The notes under the pieces were generated by a model. That model ran no database searches, was not told where the DNA came from, and saw only the letters and a list, made by a program, of their open reading frames with translations. Positions 1 through 8,510 of a DNA stretch of 64,000 bases are shown in pieces. The position numbers were made by a program, and so were the translations under genes. Origin of the DNA: Brucella sp. BE17 (GTDB lineage: Bacteria > Pseudomonadota > Alphaproteobacteria > Rhizobiales > Rhizobiaceae); assembly GCF_039545455.1 (NCBI RefSeq), contig NZ_CP154468.1, positions 992,001 through 1,056,000 of the forward strand, given 5' to 3'. Position 1 is the stretch's first letter. Each line of letters opens with the position of its first letter.

Positions 1-3000
1 AACCGTATCGCCGTTTCTGATCGACTTGACGCCATCGAAAATACCGTAAGCTCCCATGGCAGCGCCTGCCGCACCGCCAAGCCCCTTGGCACCCTCCTCG
101 AATTTCTTGGCAAGACTCGCCCTCTTGTCATACAAAGGGGACTTGTTGGCCTTGGAATCCTGTGCGGAAAGGTTTTCTGGAGAGACGTCATCCAACAAAG
201 ACCCCACACTATTCATGAGGTCATCGTCAAGCTTGTCCTTCAAACCCTTCAGATACTGCGAATACCCCTTCATTCCCCCTTCAGTCAGTACCGTCGCCGT
301 TTGGACAGAACCGGCGATTATGTTCACATAATCCTTCGGTTGCAGTTCTCCATTGGTTCCGACGCCTCTGGAAATAGTCATGCCTGCCAGAAAAAGACCG
401 CTGACGCCGTGCAGCACGCCCTTATCATAAGCTCCTTTGGCATTCTTGTTCGGATCGAGGTTTTCAAGTGATCCCGTCTTATCCAGCGTTTTCGTGCCTT
501 GGCGATAGACATCCCACGTTGCCCGGAAGCCCCCGAGAATCTGGTCAGGTGTCGCAGCCTTTCCGTTCTCATTGACGAAAAGCTCCGGATTTTCCTTGGC
601 AACTTCCGCGATATATTCCTTTACCTTTTTTTCATCGAGCTCATCACCACCATTGACGCCGAAAGCCTTCTTCATATCATCGAAGGATGCGTCCTTAAGA
701 ATATTCTCATTACCGATCTTGGAGAAGTTCTCTTCCAGCTTGTCATCGAGTTTTCCGGTAAATTCAGAATCAAGCGCGGCGTTATAGAGACCAACCTCCA
801 TGTTGTAGACGCTTGCCGCCGCCTCGAAGGAATTGTCCTTGAGAAGCTCTTTCAGTCGGTCGCCGGAAACAAGCTTGTTCTCGTAGAAATCCTTGAAGTC
901 CCCTTCATGGTCGGATTTCTTGATTGCGTCCTTAATGTCTTCAGGCTTTTTAATATCGAGGGCACCCTGATAGGACTGCGCCGTACCGAGGAATTCAGCA
1001 AGAACGGCCTGCTGCTCAACCTTGCCGTCTTTCATATTCGTATCCCACGACTTGTTAAGAGCCTTTCCGCTCTTGATTTCATCGTCGTAGGTCTTCTGAA
1101 CGGCTTCCTTCAGCCCCTTGTTATCTGCCACAAGGTCCTTCAAAGCGCCCGCGGTTTTCTCGCTCAGGGTCTTGGTGACTTCCTTGTCGTCCTGAAGAAT
1201 CTTTATGTGTTTGTTGAGATCATCGAAAACCTTTTCCTTGTCCGGGTGGACACGGGCACGATTGGCGATGGAAACCTTGGAATAATCATCTTTCCACATA
1301 CCAGCGGAAGCGCCATCAACCATCAATTGCTGGGCCTGCTGCAAGTCCTGAAGAACGGCAGCTTTTTCCTCGTTCGAGTAATTGCCCGGATTTTCAAAAA
1401 CATCATTGCCGAGTTTGCTGGTGTCGATGTCCGAAAGCGCGCTGCGTTGTGCTGCATCGGAAAGGAATGTCATCAGTGAAGAGGCGTCTTTTGGGGCGGA
1501 CTTGCTCAGCCAGCTCTGCAAGTCGCCCTTGCTGAGATCACCATCCGGCCGCTGAGCCAGTGAATGCTTGGCATTATCGATGATATTGAACGCGCCCGAC
1601 TGCGACCAGAAATCGAGTGCTTCCTTGGCCTCATCACTCAGCCCTTTGGCTGTATTCTTATAGCGCTGCAATGCATCAGCATCGAGATTGCCGCCCGCTC
1701 CTGCTTTTTCGCGGATCGTGTCATAGTTTTCTTCCAGGATGGCCGCATATTTTGCGACCTGCTTCGAGCCTTCGTCGGCGTCCTTGTTCGCCTTTATATA
1801 ATCTTTGTAGCTCTTGGCATCTTCGCCCTTGCCCTTGATGGAGGAAACGTCGCCAAGATCGCCCTTGAGAGAGTCAAAACCGTATTTGCCAAAATCCTGT
1901 AGGCGACCCGCTTCGGTATTAGGCTCTGCCTCACGTGATGTGGTGAAACCGTTTATTTTTCCGTTGCCGACACTGCCGCCGGTAATTTCCTTGCCCTTAC
2001 TGTCAAACTGTTCGACATGCCTGAGAACCTGCGTCGCACGATAGGCAGCATCGGCATCATTATAAAAGTCGCCCACCCTCTCCTTTAGCATATCGCGCAC
2101 GCCGCTGTGATCGCCCAGTTCTTTCAAAAGAGGGTCGCCGTTCACAATGTCCTTTGCAGATCGCTTGTCATCTTTCGTGCGCTCCCATTCAATACCGAGG
2201 GCTTCGGCCTTCTTGCGCTCTTCCTTGTTGTTGCCCGCATCCTTGAAATCGTTCAGCTTACCCTTGAGATTGGAAAAACCATATTTGCCGAAATCCTGAA
2301 GGCGACCAGCCTCAGTATTAGGTTCCGCCTCGCCGCTGTTGGTGAAACCGTTGATCTTGTGATCACCGACATCGCCACCAACCTGCCGCTTGCCATCTTT
2401 ATCAAATTTTTCGATATGATCGAGGACCTGCGTCGCGCGATAGGCTGCATTGGCATCCTTCTCGAAATCACCGACCTGTTCCTTGAGCATTGCCTTGACG
2501 TCGCTCTGGTTGCCGAGCCCCTTGAGCAGACGATTACTATCAATGATATCCTTGGCAGAGCGGTCATCGCCTTTTGGGCGCTCCCATTTAATCCCCAAAT
2601 CCTCCGCCTGTTTGCGGGCTTTTGGATCATCCGCAGCTGAAACATTGTTCAGCTTGCCCTTGAGATTGGAAAAACCATATTTGCCGAAATCCTGAAGGCG
2701 GCCTGCTTCCGTGTTCGGCTTTGCCTCTTTACCTTTGGTAAAACCGTTAATCTCGCCGTTGTTGATGTCGTTGCTTGCGAGACGATTTCCCTTGGCATCA
2801 AATTTTTCGACGTGTTCGAGAACCTGCGCGGCACGATAGGCTGCATCAGCATCCTTTTCGATATCCCCTCCGACCCGCTGCTCCAGCGAATCCTTCACGC
2901 CGCTCTGATTGCCGAGGTTTTTCAGAAGTGGCGTATCGTCGATGATCTCCTGAGCGGAGCGCTTGTCATCAGCCGGTTTTTCCCAACGGATACCCGCGTC

Positions 3001-3099
3001 CTTGGCATCCTTTTCAGCCTGTTTCCATGCCTCGGTATTATTCGGATCAACCGATTTCGGATCTACCGGGCTCGAAGCTGACGAATTGACCTTGGCCAT
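1..3099 (-). CDS. Large T3SS translocator/effector candidate, HrpK/HrpF/NolX-like, C-terminus beyond the window
   Basis: The minus frame is open from an ATG at 3099 (preceded by GAGGAG) to the left edge, at least 1033 codons, so the protein is partial. After a short Ser/Pro/Asp-rich start it has three tandem repeats of 132 residues (396 bp), each ending in a block read as AGRLQDFGKYGF; copies of that block are encoded near 1860-1915, 2260-2320 and 2655-2700. Each repeat also holds an acidic helix with AAQVLEHVEKFD-type residues, similar in style to the repeats of Xanthomonas HrpF and rhizobial NolX. The middle is helical and Lys/Asp-rich. The last visible part (KGLGGAAGAAMGAYGIFDGV) matches in pattern the C-terminal domain of the protein encoded at 23903-27040. 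HrpK/HrpF/NolX proteins are secreted by the T3SS and help translocation through host membranes; that role here is inferred from family resemblance and location. Family assignment is moderately sure, function unproven. Confidence 0.75.
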   Translation of the reverse strand, partial: MAKVNSSASSPVDPKSVDPNNTEAWKQAEKDAKDAGIRWEKPADDKRSAQEIIDDTPLLKNLGNQSGVKDSLEQRVGGDIEKDADAAYRAAQVLEHVEKFDAKGNRLASNDINNGEINGFTKGKEAKPNTEAGRLQDFGKYGFSNLKGKLNNVSAADDPKARKQAEDLGIKWERPKGDDRSAKDIIDSNRLLKGLGNQSDVKAMLKEQVGDFEKDANAAYRATQVLDHIEKFDKDGKRQVGGDVGDHKINGFTNSGEAEPNTEAGRLQDFGKYGFSNLKGKLNDFKDAGNNKEERKKAEALGIEWERTKDDKRSAKDIVNGDPLLKELGDHSGVRDMLKERVGDFYNDADAAYRATQVLRHVEQFDSKGKEITGGSVGNGKINGFTTSREAEPNTEAGRLQDFGKYGFDSLKGDLGDVSSIKGKGEDAKSYKDYIKANKDADEGSKQVAKYAAILEENYDTIREKAGAGGNLDADALQRYKNTAKGLSDEAKEALDFWSQSGAFNIIDNAKHSLAQRPDGDLSKGDLQSWLSKSAPKDASSLMTFLSDAAQRSALSDIDTSKLGNDVFENPGNYSNEEKAAVLQDLQQAQQLMVDGASAGMWKDDYSKVSIANRARVHPDKEKVFDDLNKHIKILQDDKEVTKTLSEKTAGALKDLVADNKGLKEAVQKTYDDEIKSGKALNKSWDTNMKDGKVEQQAVLAEFLGTAQSYQGALDIKKPEDIKDAIKKSDHEGDFKDFYENKLVSGDRLKELLKDNSFEAAASVYNMEVGLYNAALDSEFTGKLDDKLEENFSKIGNENILKDASFDDMKKAFGVNGGDELDEKKVKEYIAEVAKENPELFVNENGKAATPDQILGGFRATWDVYRQGTKTLDKTGSLENLDPNKNAKGAYDKGVLHGVSGLFLAGMTISRGVGTNGELQPKDYVNIIAGSVQTATVLTEGGMKGYSQYLKGLKDKLDDDLMNSVGSLLDDVSPENLSAQDSKANKSPLYDKRASLAKKFEEGAKGLGGAAGAAMGAYGIFDGVKSIRNGDTV

Positions 3100-3175
3100 G
3101 GAAAATCTCCTCGAAATTTTTAGTTTTCAATCAGGTTGATAACGTTCTGGCGCACTGCCGTGCCGGGCGATTGCA

Positions 3176-3211
3176 CGAAGTGCTCCCGCCGTCACCGGCA
3201 GGAGCACTTCG
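3176..3211 (-). terminator. Strong hairpin between the 154-aa gene and the large repeat protein gene
   Basis: CGAAGTGCTCC and GGAGCACTTCG form a perfect 11-bp stem around a 14-nt loop, just after the stop of the 154-aa gene. The T-run precedes the stem rather than follows it on the minus strand, so it is not a classical terminator. It may stabilise or attenuate the upstream transcript. A similar hairpin follows the 53-aa gene at 4691. Confidence 0.45.
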
Positions 3212-3216
3212 AAAAA

Positions 3217-3681
3217 TCAGTTCTGAGCACGTTGCTTGGTAGCGTCGAGTTCGGTCTTGCTCTCAGTGGTCAGCTCGGTGATCTTGGCCGATTTCTCGAT
3301 CGCTCGGTTGAAGCTTTCTTCCATATTCGCAATAGCTTCGATGGACGTGCCAGCAAGCCCCCCTTGCGCCGCCCATTCAAAATTCCATGAACCCGAAAGG
3401 CCATCTGCACCGGCCACGTCGTGGGTTTCGATTGCCGTGAATACATCAGGATGACGCTGCATATAGGCCGCAGCGGCTGAAACTTCGGCAGGCACATCCC
3501 CGGAAGCATTACGGGCAAGCGCTGCAAGCTCATCCGCATTAATGGCGGATTTGCCTTTTTCCTTCATGTAATCAACCATGATCTGGCTCGATTTTGAAAT
3601 ATTGAGCTTTTCATCGAAGGTCAGTGCTGACGTATTCTGATTAGCCTGACTTAGATTTGCAGGCGACAAGGTGATGGACAT
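3217..3681 (-). CDS. 154-aa T3SS-associated protein with needle-like C-terminal tail
   Basis: I chose the ATG at 3681 (MSITLSPANLSQ) because it follows GGAAGGGG at good spacing; an in-frame start eight codons or fewer upstream is also open. Residues about 25-105 form an acidic helical module (INADELAALARNASGDVPAE, then AAAYMQRHPDVF) that resembles the calcium-hand-like repeats of NolX/HrpF/HrpK proteins. The last 40 residues (AIEKSAKITE, KTELDATKQRAQN) are nearly the same as the two 53-aa proteins at 4691-4852 and 15104-15265. The gene therefore looks like a fusion of a translocator-type module to the small-protein tail. It lies between the lytic transglycosylase and the large repeat protein in the same orientation. 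No enzyme motif is visible. Likely a secreted T3SS component; the exact role is unknown. Confidence 0.7.
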   Translation of the reverse strand: MSITLSPANLSQANQNTSALTFDEKLNISKSSQIMVDYMKEKGKSAINADELAALARNASGDVPAEVSAAAAYMQRHPDVFTAIETHDVAGADGLSGSWNFEWAAQGGLAGTSIEAIANMEESFNRAIEKSAKITELTTESKTELDATKQRAQN

Positions 3682-3749
3682 GGGACCCCTTCCTTCCATT
3701 TCTGTTGACTGAGATGATCTGTTGATTGCGCCTAAGCCCCTTACGAAGC

Positions 3750-4553
3750 TCAGTAAGTTTCATTGCCAGCCGGGTAACCGTCGGGCATGGAGCTTCCCTG
3801 ATTGAGAAGGTCCTCATAGAAATTGACTTTCTCGACGTAGTTCTTGGTGCCGAAGCCGGTCGTCGATATCGTGTGATCGGATGGATCGACCGAGAGCGGT
3901 CCCGAATTATAGGCACGCAGAGCCAGATCCCAGTCGCCGAACTGGTCGTATTGCTCTTTCAGATAGAGCGCACCAGCCATGATGTTGTTTTTAGGGTCGG
4001 AGGCCTCACCAGTCACCAGATCGGGATGCTGTGCCTTCAAAGCGGCGAAGGTTTCGGAATTGATCTGCATGAGGCCGGAGTCGGTCTGCCCGTTCTCGCC
4101 ATTGATGGTTCCAGCCGAAGCCACGCCCTTGGATTCATCCCAAATGACAGCGGCCAGCAGATTGGCGGGCACACCCGTTGCATCCGAAGCGGCCAGAATA
4201 TCCTGACGATAGGGCTGAAGACTTTCATTCAACCCGGCGCTGAGTGATCCTGACTGCGTTGCCTTGTCGAGCGCATTAGATACTGGCGCACCATCTTTAT
4301 CGACAAATTTCACGTCATTGCCTGGTTTGGGGCCGGGGTCGGTCTCGGCATGGGCATTTGTACTGCCGGGCGTTTCGCTTTTTCTGGCGCTATCTTGCGG
4401 CACCTCAATACCCATTGCCTGCATGGTTATGCGGGCCTGCTGAAGTTCATTATCAAAATGCTCGCGCAATGCCGGATCTGTCGCCGCGTCGCGCCGTTCC
4501 GCACGGTCTGCGTAAAATCCCTCCCAGCCTGAAAGCTGCGATCCCACTTTCAT
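3750..4553 (-). CDS. Lytic transglycosylase (SLT domain), T3SS-associated
   Basis: 267 aa, ATG at 4553 behind GAGGAG. The first ~110 residues are helical and low in complexity; residues about 120-245 form a goose-type lysozyme/SLT domain. The catalytic glutamate is in AVIWDESKG, followed by SGLMQIN, the LYLKEQYDQFGDWDLAL helix and AYNSG, all family hallmarks. Such enzymes cleave peptidoglycan glycan strands and open a passage for the secretion apparatus through the wall. No clear Sec signal peptide is seen, which is unusual for a periplasmic enzyme and fits export through the T3SS itself or an unrecognised signal. It follows the 53-aa gene after an attenuator-like hairpin. Confident on enzyme class, inferred for T3SS role. 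Confidence 0.9.
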   Translation of the reverse strand: MKVGSQLSGWEGFYADRAERRDAATDPALREHFDNELQQARITMQAMGIEVPQDSARKSETPGSTNAHAETDPGPKPGNDVKFVDKDGAPVSNALDKATQSGSLSAGLNESLQPYRQDILAASDATGVPANLLAAVIWDESKGVASAGTINGENGQTDSGLMQINSETFAALKAQHPDLVTGEASDPKNNIMAGALYLKEQYDQFGDWDLALRAYNSGPLSVDPSDHTISTTGFGTKNYVEKVNFYEDLLNQGSSMPDGYPAGNETY

Positions 4554-4654
4554 TGCGTGCTCCTCAATAAGGCGCTTGAATGCCCCTTAACCCACACATG
4601 ATGTTGACGCCCGGCATCTCGCCCGGATCGGCCATTCAATATCAACGAAAGGAA

Positions 4655-4687
4655 AAGTGGCTCGGACGGCAACCGCCCGAGCCACTT
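4655..4687 (-). terminator. Rho-independent terminator/attenuator after the 53-aa gene
   Basis: On the minus strand a GC-rich stem (AAGTGGCTCGG paired with CCGAGCCACTT, loop of about 11 nt) starts just after the stop codon of the 53-aa gene and runs into TTTTCC. This is a good intrinsic terminator. It would let the small gene be transcribed far more than the transglycosylase and effector genes behind it, as expected for an abundant structural subunit. Confidence 0.75.
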
Positions 4688-4690
4688 CAA

Positions 4691-4852
4691 TTAGTTCTGC
4701 GGACGCTGCTTGGTAGCGTCGAGTTCGGTCTTCTTTTCAGTCGTGATTTCAGTGATCTTGGCTGACTTTTCGATAGCGGCATCGAAAGCAGCTTCCATCT
4801 TTGAGATCGCGGCATCAGCACCGCCACCGGATGCAGGAGTAACGCTCGACAT
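4691..4852 (-). CDS. 53-aa putative T3SS needle/pilus subunit, copy 1
   Basis: ATG at 4852, with GGAG eight bases upstream, to TAA at 4691. The protein begins MSSVTPASGGGADAAISKM and ends KTELDATKQRPQN; it is one amphipathic helix after a Gly-rich N-terminus. It differs from the copy encoded at 15104-15265 only in about three N-terminal residues. No sequence match to YscF/MxiH/PrgI or to HrpA can be claimed. Size, helical nature, duplication, an own promoter region and the terminator right behind it all fit an abundant filament or inner-rod subunit of the T3SS. The gene is too short for many automated callers. Existence is sure because the sequence is conserved in three places; function is inferred. 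Confidence 0.75.
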   Translation of the reverse strand: MSSVTPASGGGADAAISKMEAAFDAAIEKSAKITEITTEKKTELDATKQRPQN

Positions 4853-5142
4853 CGTTGTGTCTCCATTCGTTGAGCAAAGTTAAAATATCGCGCAAGCGCG
4901 CTTTGAACCGCAGAGCCTCAAGAAGTCTCCGGCACTGACAATATATAAATACGTTCTCAAAAAATTAAGTGACGATTTAATGAATATATCTATACAGATT
5001 TGCTACATACTAAGTTTACTTTTGCATAATTACTTAATGCCATATGAAGTATATTCACGTATAAATTAAACTTAATGGCCATAAATGTATTTATTTAATT
5101 CAAATTTTGAAATAAATAAATATACATCATGTTTTTTTAATA
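4853..5142. promoter_or_regulatory. AT-rich intergenic region upstream of the 53-aa gene
   Basis: About 290 bp between the stop of the 534-aa gene and the 53-aa gene, both on the minus strand. It is markedly more AT-rich than its surroundings, with many TATATAAAT and ATTTATTTAATT tracts. It must carry the promoter of the 53-aa transcription unit. I could not recognise a tts box or hrp box. Low GC suggests H-NS/MucR-type silencing, which is an inference. Confidence 0.4.
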
Positions 5143-6747
5143 TTATAGCTCTATTAACATGGAACTTGGATCTAGATCATCAAATCCAATGAGAGCGGGC
5201 GAATATTCAATAATATATTGCCCATTCAAGAACGCGAGAAGCTGTTGAAACAGCCGCCCATGCGCCTCCATATGCGCGAAGTTTTCAAGTGCCGTCCAGT
5301 TGTGGGCGAGCATTGCCCCATGATCGATTCGGCTACGATCAGCCAGAAAAGCGGCACGCGGGGCATCGAAGCCAATATCTGTCAGCACAAGCTTTATCGC
5401 GTCTAGTTCGACCTTGGCGTTTTCACCACCCATGCGCAATGCTGCGATCTGGTTAATCTCACGCAGTGCCGTGCGACTGGCAGCGATGGAACCGAAAACA
5501 CTTTCGCTTGCGATAAATTGCTGTTGAACGCTCCGCAGCCCGTCATCAAGCGAAGAAGATGCGAGATCACGCAGCACTCTCAACGCCTCCACGCCAACTT
5601 GCTCGATCCGGTCCAGCCGGGGTGCAAGATTTTCGATCAAGTTCGGCTGCGATCCGACAAAGTCGACCAGCGCAATCAGTGCTGCATCTGTGCGGGCTGC
5701 GCGCCACGATGCCCAGTCCATCAGCAAAGGTCCGAGACATTGCAGAACAGCCCGGTGCGCTTCATCGACCCGTTCCCCAAGGCGTGAAAAGCCCGCGACC
5801 ATCAAAGCACGCAGAGACGGCGCACGGGAGCGGCGCTCCCCTTCTTCATGTGCCAGCGCCGCAGCCACCATCAGCGCCAGCTTGATGCCCGCGCCGGCTC
5901 CGATTGCCTGTGCCAGACCTGTGAAGACAGTATTGTCGTTCGGCGTTGCCGATGCAAGCACGACCGAGCCGATATCCTGCATAAGGCGCATCGTTGAAGG
6001 ACTGCGCGGATCCTTGTCGATGGCTGCTGAAAGATGCGCGACTGCCAGCGCAGTTCGCACAGTGCGCTGCTTCTCGTCCACCTTTCCTGCTGGCAGATCG
6101 CCACAGGATTTTTCAAGAACGCTAGCAACCAAAGCGCTGGAATTATCGAGGAACAGCGAGATTTCACTGGCAGGAAGCGAACGGACAGCAGCGTGCAGTT
6201 CCTGCGCAGCCATCTGTGCACCGGCTGAGACCAGAATACGCTCGACCTTGACCGCTGCGGGGTCACTGCCGCCAATCCGCGCTTGGGATAAAGGAGACAT
6301 ATTGGTGGCTGTCGTCAGGACGGGCCGTATTTGGGTGCGTGCCGGGGGCGCTCCCACCACCGCAGGCGTAGCGAGCTGAACATGGCGCAGCTTTTCTCCA
6401 TTGCGGTTTTCCCTGAGCGCACCAGCAATCGGGGATGCCGGTAGGGGGTAAGGCTGAGCCGAGATTTCACTTTTGGCTGTGTCACCTGTGCCGCTCTTGT
6501 CAGCGGAAACAGGCGCTTTGTTTTCCTTTGCTGGAGGTGGAGAATACGGTGGTTGTTTGGCTCCCGCCTTGGGCTGTGGTTGCGTGTTTTGGGGCGATGG
6601 CCGGTCTGTTCTCGGACGTGCCTCCGGCGGTTCGCGGCCATTGTCGGGATTTTCGATCTGCAACCAGTTGTGCTGGCTGGCATTATCGAGAAGTTCACGG
6701 GTCAATGCCGTCAAACCATCGAGTATGCGCGGAACGAAATCACTCAT
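5143..6747 (-). CDS. 534-aa protein of unknown function, last gene of the sct operon
   Basis: ATG at 6747 overlaps the sctT stop by four bases (ATGA), so it is translationally coupled to the export apparatus. Residues about 35-105 are a Pro/Lys/Gln-rich linker; residues about 165-534 are helical and Ala/Leu-rich with no visible membrane segment or catalytic motif, and the C-terminus is acidic (GFDDLDPSSMLIEL). I do not recognise the family. Because no SctP ruler or SctW gatekeeper was found elsewhere, it could fill one of those jobs or be a cytoplasmic sorting-platform protein or chaperone. That is a guess from what is missing, not from sequence similarity. Confidence 0.8.
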   Translation of the reverse strand: MSDFVPRILDGLTALTRELLDNASQHNWLQIENPDNGREPPEARPRTDRPSPQNTQPQPKAGAKQPPYSPPPAKENKAPVSADKSGTGDTAKSEISAQPYPLPASPIAGALRENRNGEKLRHVQLATPAVVGAPPARTQIRPVLTTATNMSPLSQARIGGSDPAAVKVERILVSAGAQMAAQELHAAVRSLPASEISLFLDNSSALVASVLEKSCGDLPAGKVDEKQRTVRTALAVAHLSAAIDKDPRSPSTMRLMQDIGSVVLASATPNDNTVFTGLAQAIGAGAGIKLALMVAAALAHEEGERRSRAPSLRALMVAGFSRLGERVDEAHRAVLQCLGPLLMDWASWRAARTDAALIALVDFVGSQPNLIENLAPRLDRIEQVGVEALRVLRDLASSSLDDGLRSVQQQFIASESVFGSIAASRTALREINQIAALRMGGENAKVELDAIKLVLTDIGFDAPRAAFLADRSRIDHGAMLAHNWTALENFAHMEAHGRLFQQLLAFLNGQYIIEYSPALIGFDDLDPSSMLIEL

Positions 6748-7571
6748 GGCGTCGGGCCTTCCTTTGTCACGAAAGCACGCAGGGTTTCAAACGTGCCGCC
6801 AAGATCGGCTATCTGGCCGAATAGCAACGGCATAAGGAACACGAGATAAAGAACGATCAGCAATGAAAAGAGAAGATTTTTGACCGCCAATGAGAGGTCA
6901 AACACATGCAGTTGCGGCGCCATGCGCGACAGAAAGGCCAGCATGATGTCGGCAATCAGGATGGCAATGACCAGCGGCGCGATAAGGATAACGCCGATCT
7001 GCATGATACGGTCGAGCACGTGAAGGATCGAGACAAAAGCGCCCGGATCAAGAACCGGCGTAAAACTTGCGGCCGGCCATAATTCATAGCTGCGATAGAA
7101 GCCGTCGAGCAGAAATAGAAATCCGCCCGACATGAAGAACAGCGCGATGAGACAGACGGTGAGAAGCGTGGCCGTTACAGACGATTCACCCGCTGCCAGT
7201 GGGTCAAGCAGCTGCGACATGGTCGAGCCACGTTGAAGGTCAATGAGATCGCCTGCGACTTCCGCCGCCCAGAAGGGGATGCCAAAGGCAAGACCGATAA
7301 GTGCTCCGACCACCATTTCCTTGATGATGAGGCCGGTGAGATCAAAGCTCGTCGGCTGACCGGTCATGGACAGCATGGTGAAGACCTGCGGGATCATCGG
7401 CAGGGAAATGGCAAAGGCGACGGCAGCACGGATCATGCCGGTGAGGCCAAGCCGCATGAAGGCAGGCGTCAGCATGATCATGCCGAGTGCGCGCGCAACG
7501 GCAACGGCGGATGCGGCCAAGAGCGGATAGGCAAATTCGGTAATTGCCGCTGTGATGGCTGCAAGATTCAT
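6744..7571 (-). CDS. sctT: T3SS export apparatus protein SctT
   Basis: 275 aa, ATG at 7571. It has the SctT/FliR/RhcT pattern: several hydrophobic segments, an N-terminal AVAVARALGMIMLTPAF region, the conserved IKEMVVGALIGLAFGIPFW stretch (about residues 83-102) and the DLIDLQRGSTMSQLLDP motif that follows. Length is normal for the family. SctT forms, with SctR and SctS, the helical entry pore of the export gate in the inner membrane. The order sctR-sctS-sctT is standard and the gene lies 7 bp after sctS. Confidence 0.95.
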   Translation of the reverse strand: MNLAAITAAITEFAYPLLAASAVAVARALGMIMLTPAFMRLGLTGMIRAAVAFAISLPMIPQVFTMLSMTGQPTSFDLTGLIIKEMVVGALIGLAFGIPFWAAEVAGDLIDLQRGSTMSQLLDPLAAGESSVTATLLTVCLIALFFMSGGFLFLLDGFYRSYELWPAASFTPVLDPGAFVSILHVLDRIMQIGVILIAPLVIAILIADIMLAFLSRMAPQLHVFDLSLAVKNLLFSLLIVLYLVFLMPLLFGQIADLGGTFETLRAFVTKEGPTP

Positions 7572-7578
7572 CGCTCAT

Positions 7579-7848
7579 CTACCGCGTCAGCGACGGGAAG
7601 GTGTCGAGCGAGTGGCTGGCAAGAGTACCGACCTGTGCTGCCAGAAGCGGGCCTGCGAAGATCAGCACCAGCATCACGGCGACGAGCTTGACCGCCTGTG
7701 GCAGCGTCTGGTCCTGAATCTGCGTCAATGCCTGCAACAGACCAACACTCACACCGATGATGATCGCAATGCCGAGTGCGGGCGCGGAGACGAGAAGCAC
7801 CGTCACCAGCGCCTGGTTCATCTCGTTGAGAAAGACCTCCTGCCCCAT
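7579..7848 (-). CDS. sctS: T3SS export apparatus protein SctS
   Basis: 89 aa with two transmembrane helices, the normal size for SctS/FliQ. The helix-loop-helix contains APALGIAIIIGVSVGLLQAL, then QIQDQTLPQAVKL, a family signature. It forms the pore with SctR and SctT. The ATG at 7848 is 2 bp from the sctR stop, in the conserved R-S-T order. Confidence 0.95.
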   Translation of the reverse strand: MGQEVFLNEMNQALVTVLLVSAPALGIAIIIGVSVGLLQALTQIQDQTLPQAVKLVAVMLVLIFAGPLLAAQVGTLASHSLDTFPSLTR

Positions 7849-7850
7849 CG

Positions 7851-8510
7851 CTAGCCGCCCCCGTAACTCAGAATCAGCCCATGCATCAGCCGCGACCAGC
7901 CTTCAACGGCGACGAACAGAAAAATCTTCAACGGAATGGAGATCAGTGTTGGCGACACCATCATCATGCCCATGGCCATCAGCACATTGGCCACGATCAG
8001 ATCGATCACCAGAAATGGTATATAAAGGAGAAAGCCGATTTCAAAAGCCCGCGTCAATTCAGAAGAGACGAAGGCCGGGATCAGAACGACGAGGTCTTTT
8101 TCGTTGAGACTAGCGCGCGCTTCAGGCGACCAGACGCTTTCGGTAGCCTCGATGAAAAAGGCGCGTTCACGTTCGTTGGCGAACCGCTCCAGATAATCGC
8201 GCAAAGGTACGCTGAGCGCCTCACCCGCCGAGCGTAGACCTTCGACGCTTTCAATATCAATGGGCCGGTTTTCGAGCGCCCGATACATATTGCCGACCAG
8301 CGGCGTCGTGACATAAACCGTCAAAATCAGCGCGATGCCGTAAAGCACGAGATTAGGCGGCGATTGCTGGATGCCGAGCGCATTGCGGATCAGGAACAGC
8401 ACCACCGATATTTTCAGAAAACCCGTCATGGTGACGATGGCCAGAGGCAAAAGGCCGATGGTCGAAACGACAATGATAATGGCGATGAGATTGGGTTGAA
8501 ATTCGTTCAT
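7851..8510 (-). CDS. sctR: T3SS export apparatus protein SctR
   Basis: 219 aa, full length for SctR/FliP/RhcR. It shows the N-terminal IGLLPLAIVTMTGFLKISVV helix, the LIRNALGIQQSPPNLVLYGI signature, a periplasmic helical part and the C-terminal pair with VLMAMGMMMVSPTLISIPLK. Five copies of SctR form the core of the export pore. The ATG at 8510 overlaps the sctQ stop by four bases. Confidence 0.96.
   Translation of the reverse strand: MNEFQPNLIAIIIVVSTIGLLPLAIVTMTGFLKISVVLFLIRNALGIQQSPPNLVLYGIALILTVYVTTPLVGNMYRALENRPIDIESVEGLRSAGEALSVPLRDYLERFANERERAFFIEATESVWSPEARASLNEKDLVVLIPAFVSSELTRAFEIGFLLYIPFLVIDLIVANVLMAMGMMMVSPTLISIPLKIFLFVAVEGWSRLMHGLILSYGGG

Noticed and set aside
499..1479. 326-codon open frame on the plus strand
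   Set aside because: It is antisense to the large repeat protein, which has repeats, a good ribosome site and homologous domains; the plus-strand translation has no protein-like features.
1860..2700. Three regular repeats taken at first for a CRISPR-like or intergenic repeat array
   Set aside because: The period is 396 bp, in frame, with amino-acid-level conservation; it is a protein tandem repeat.
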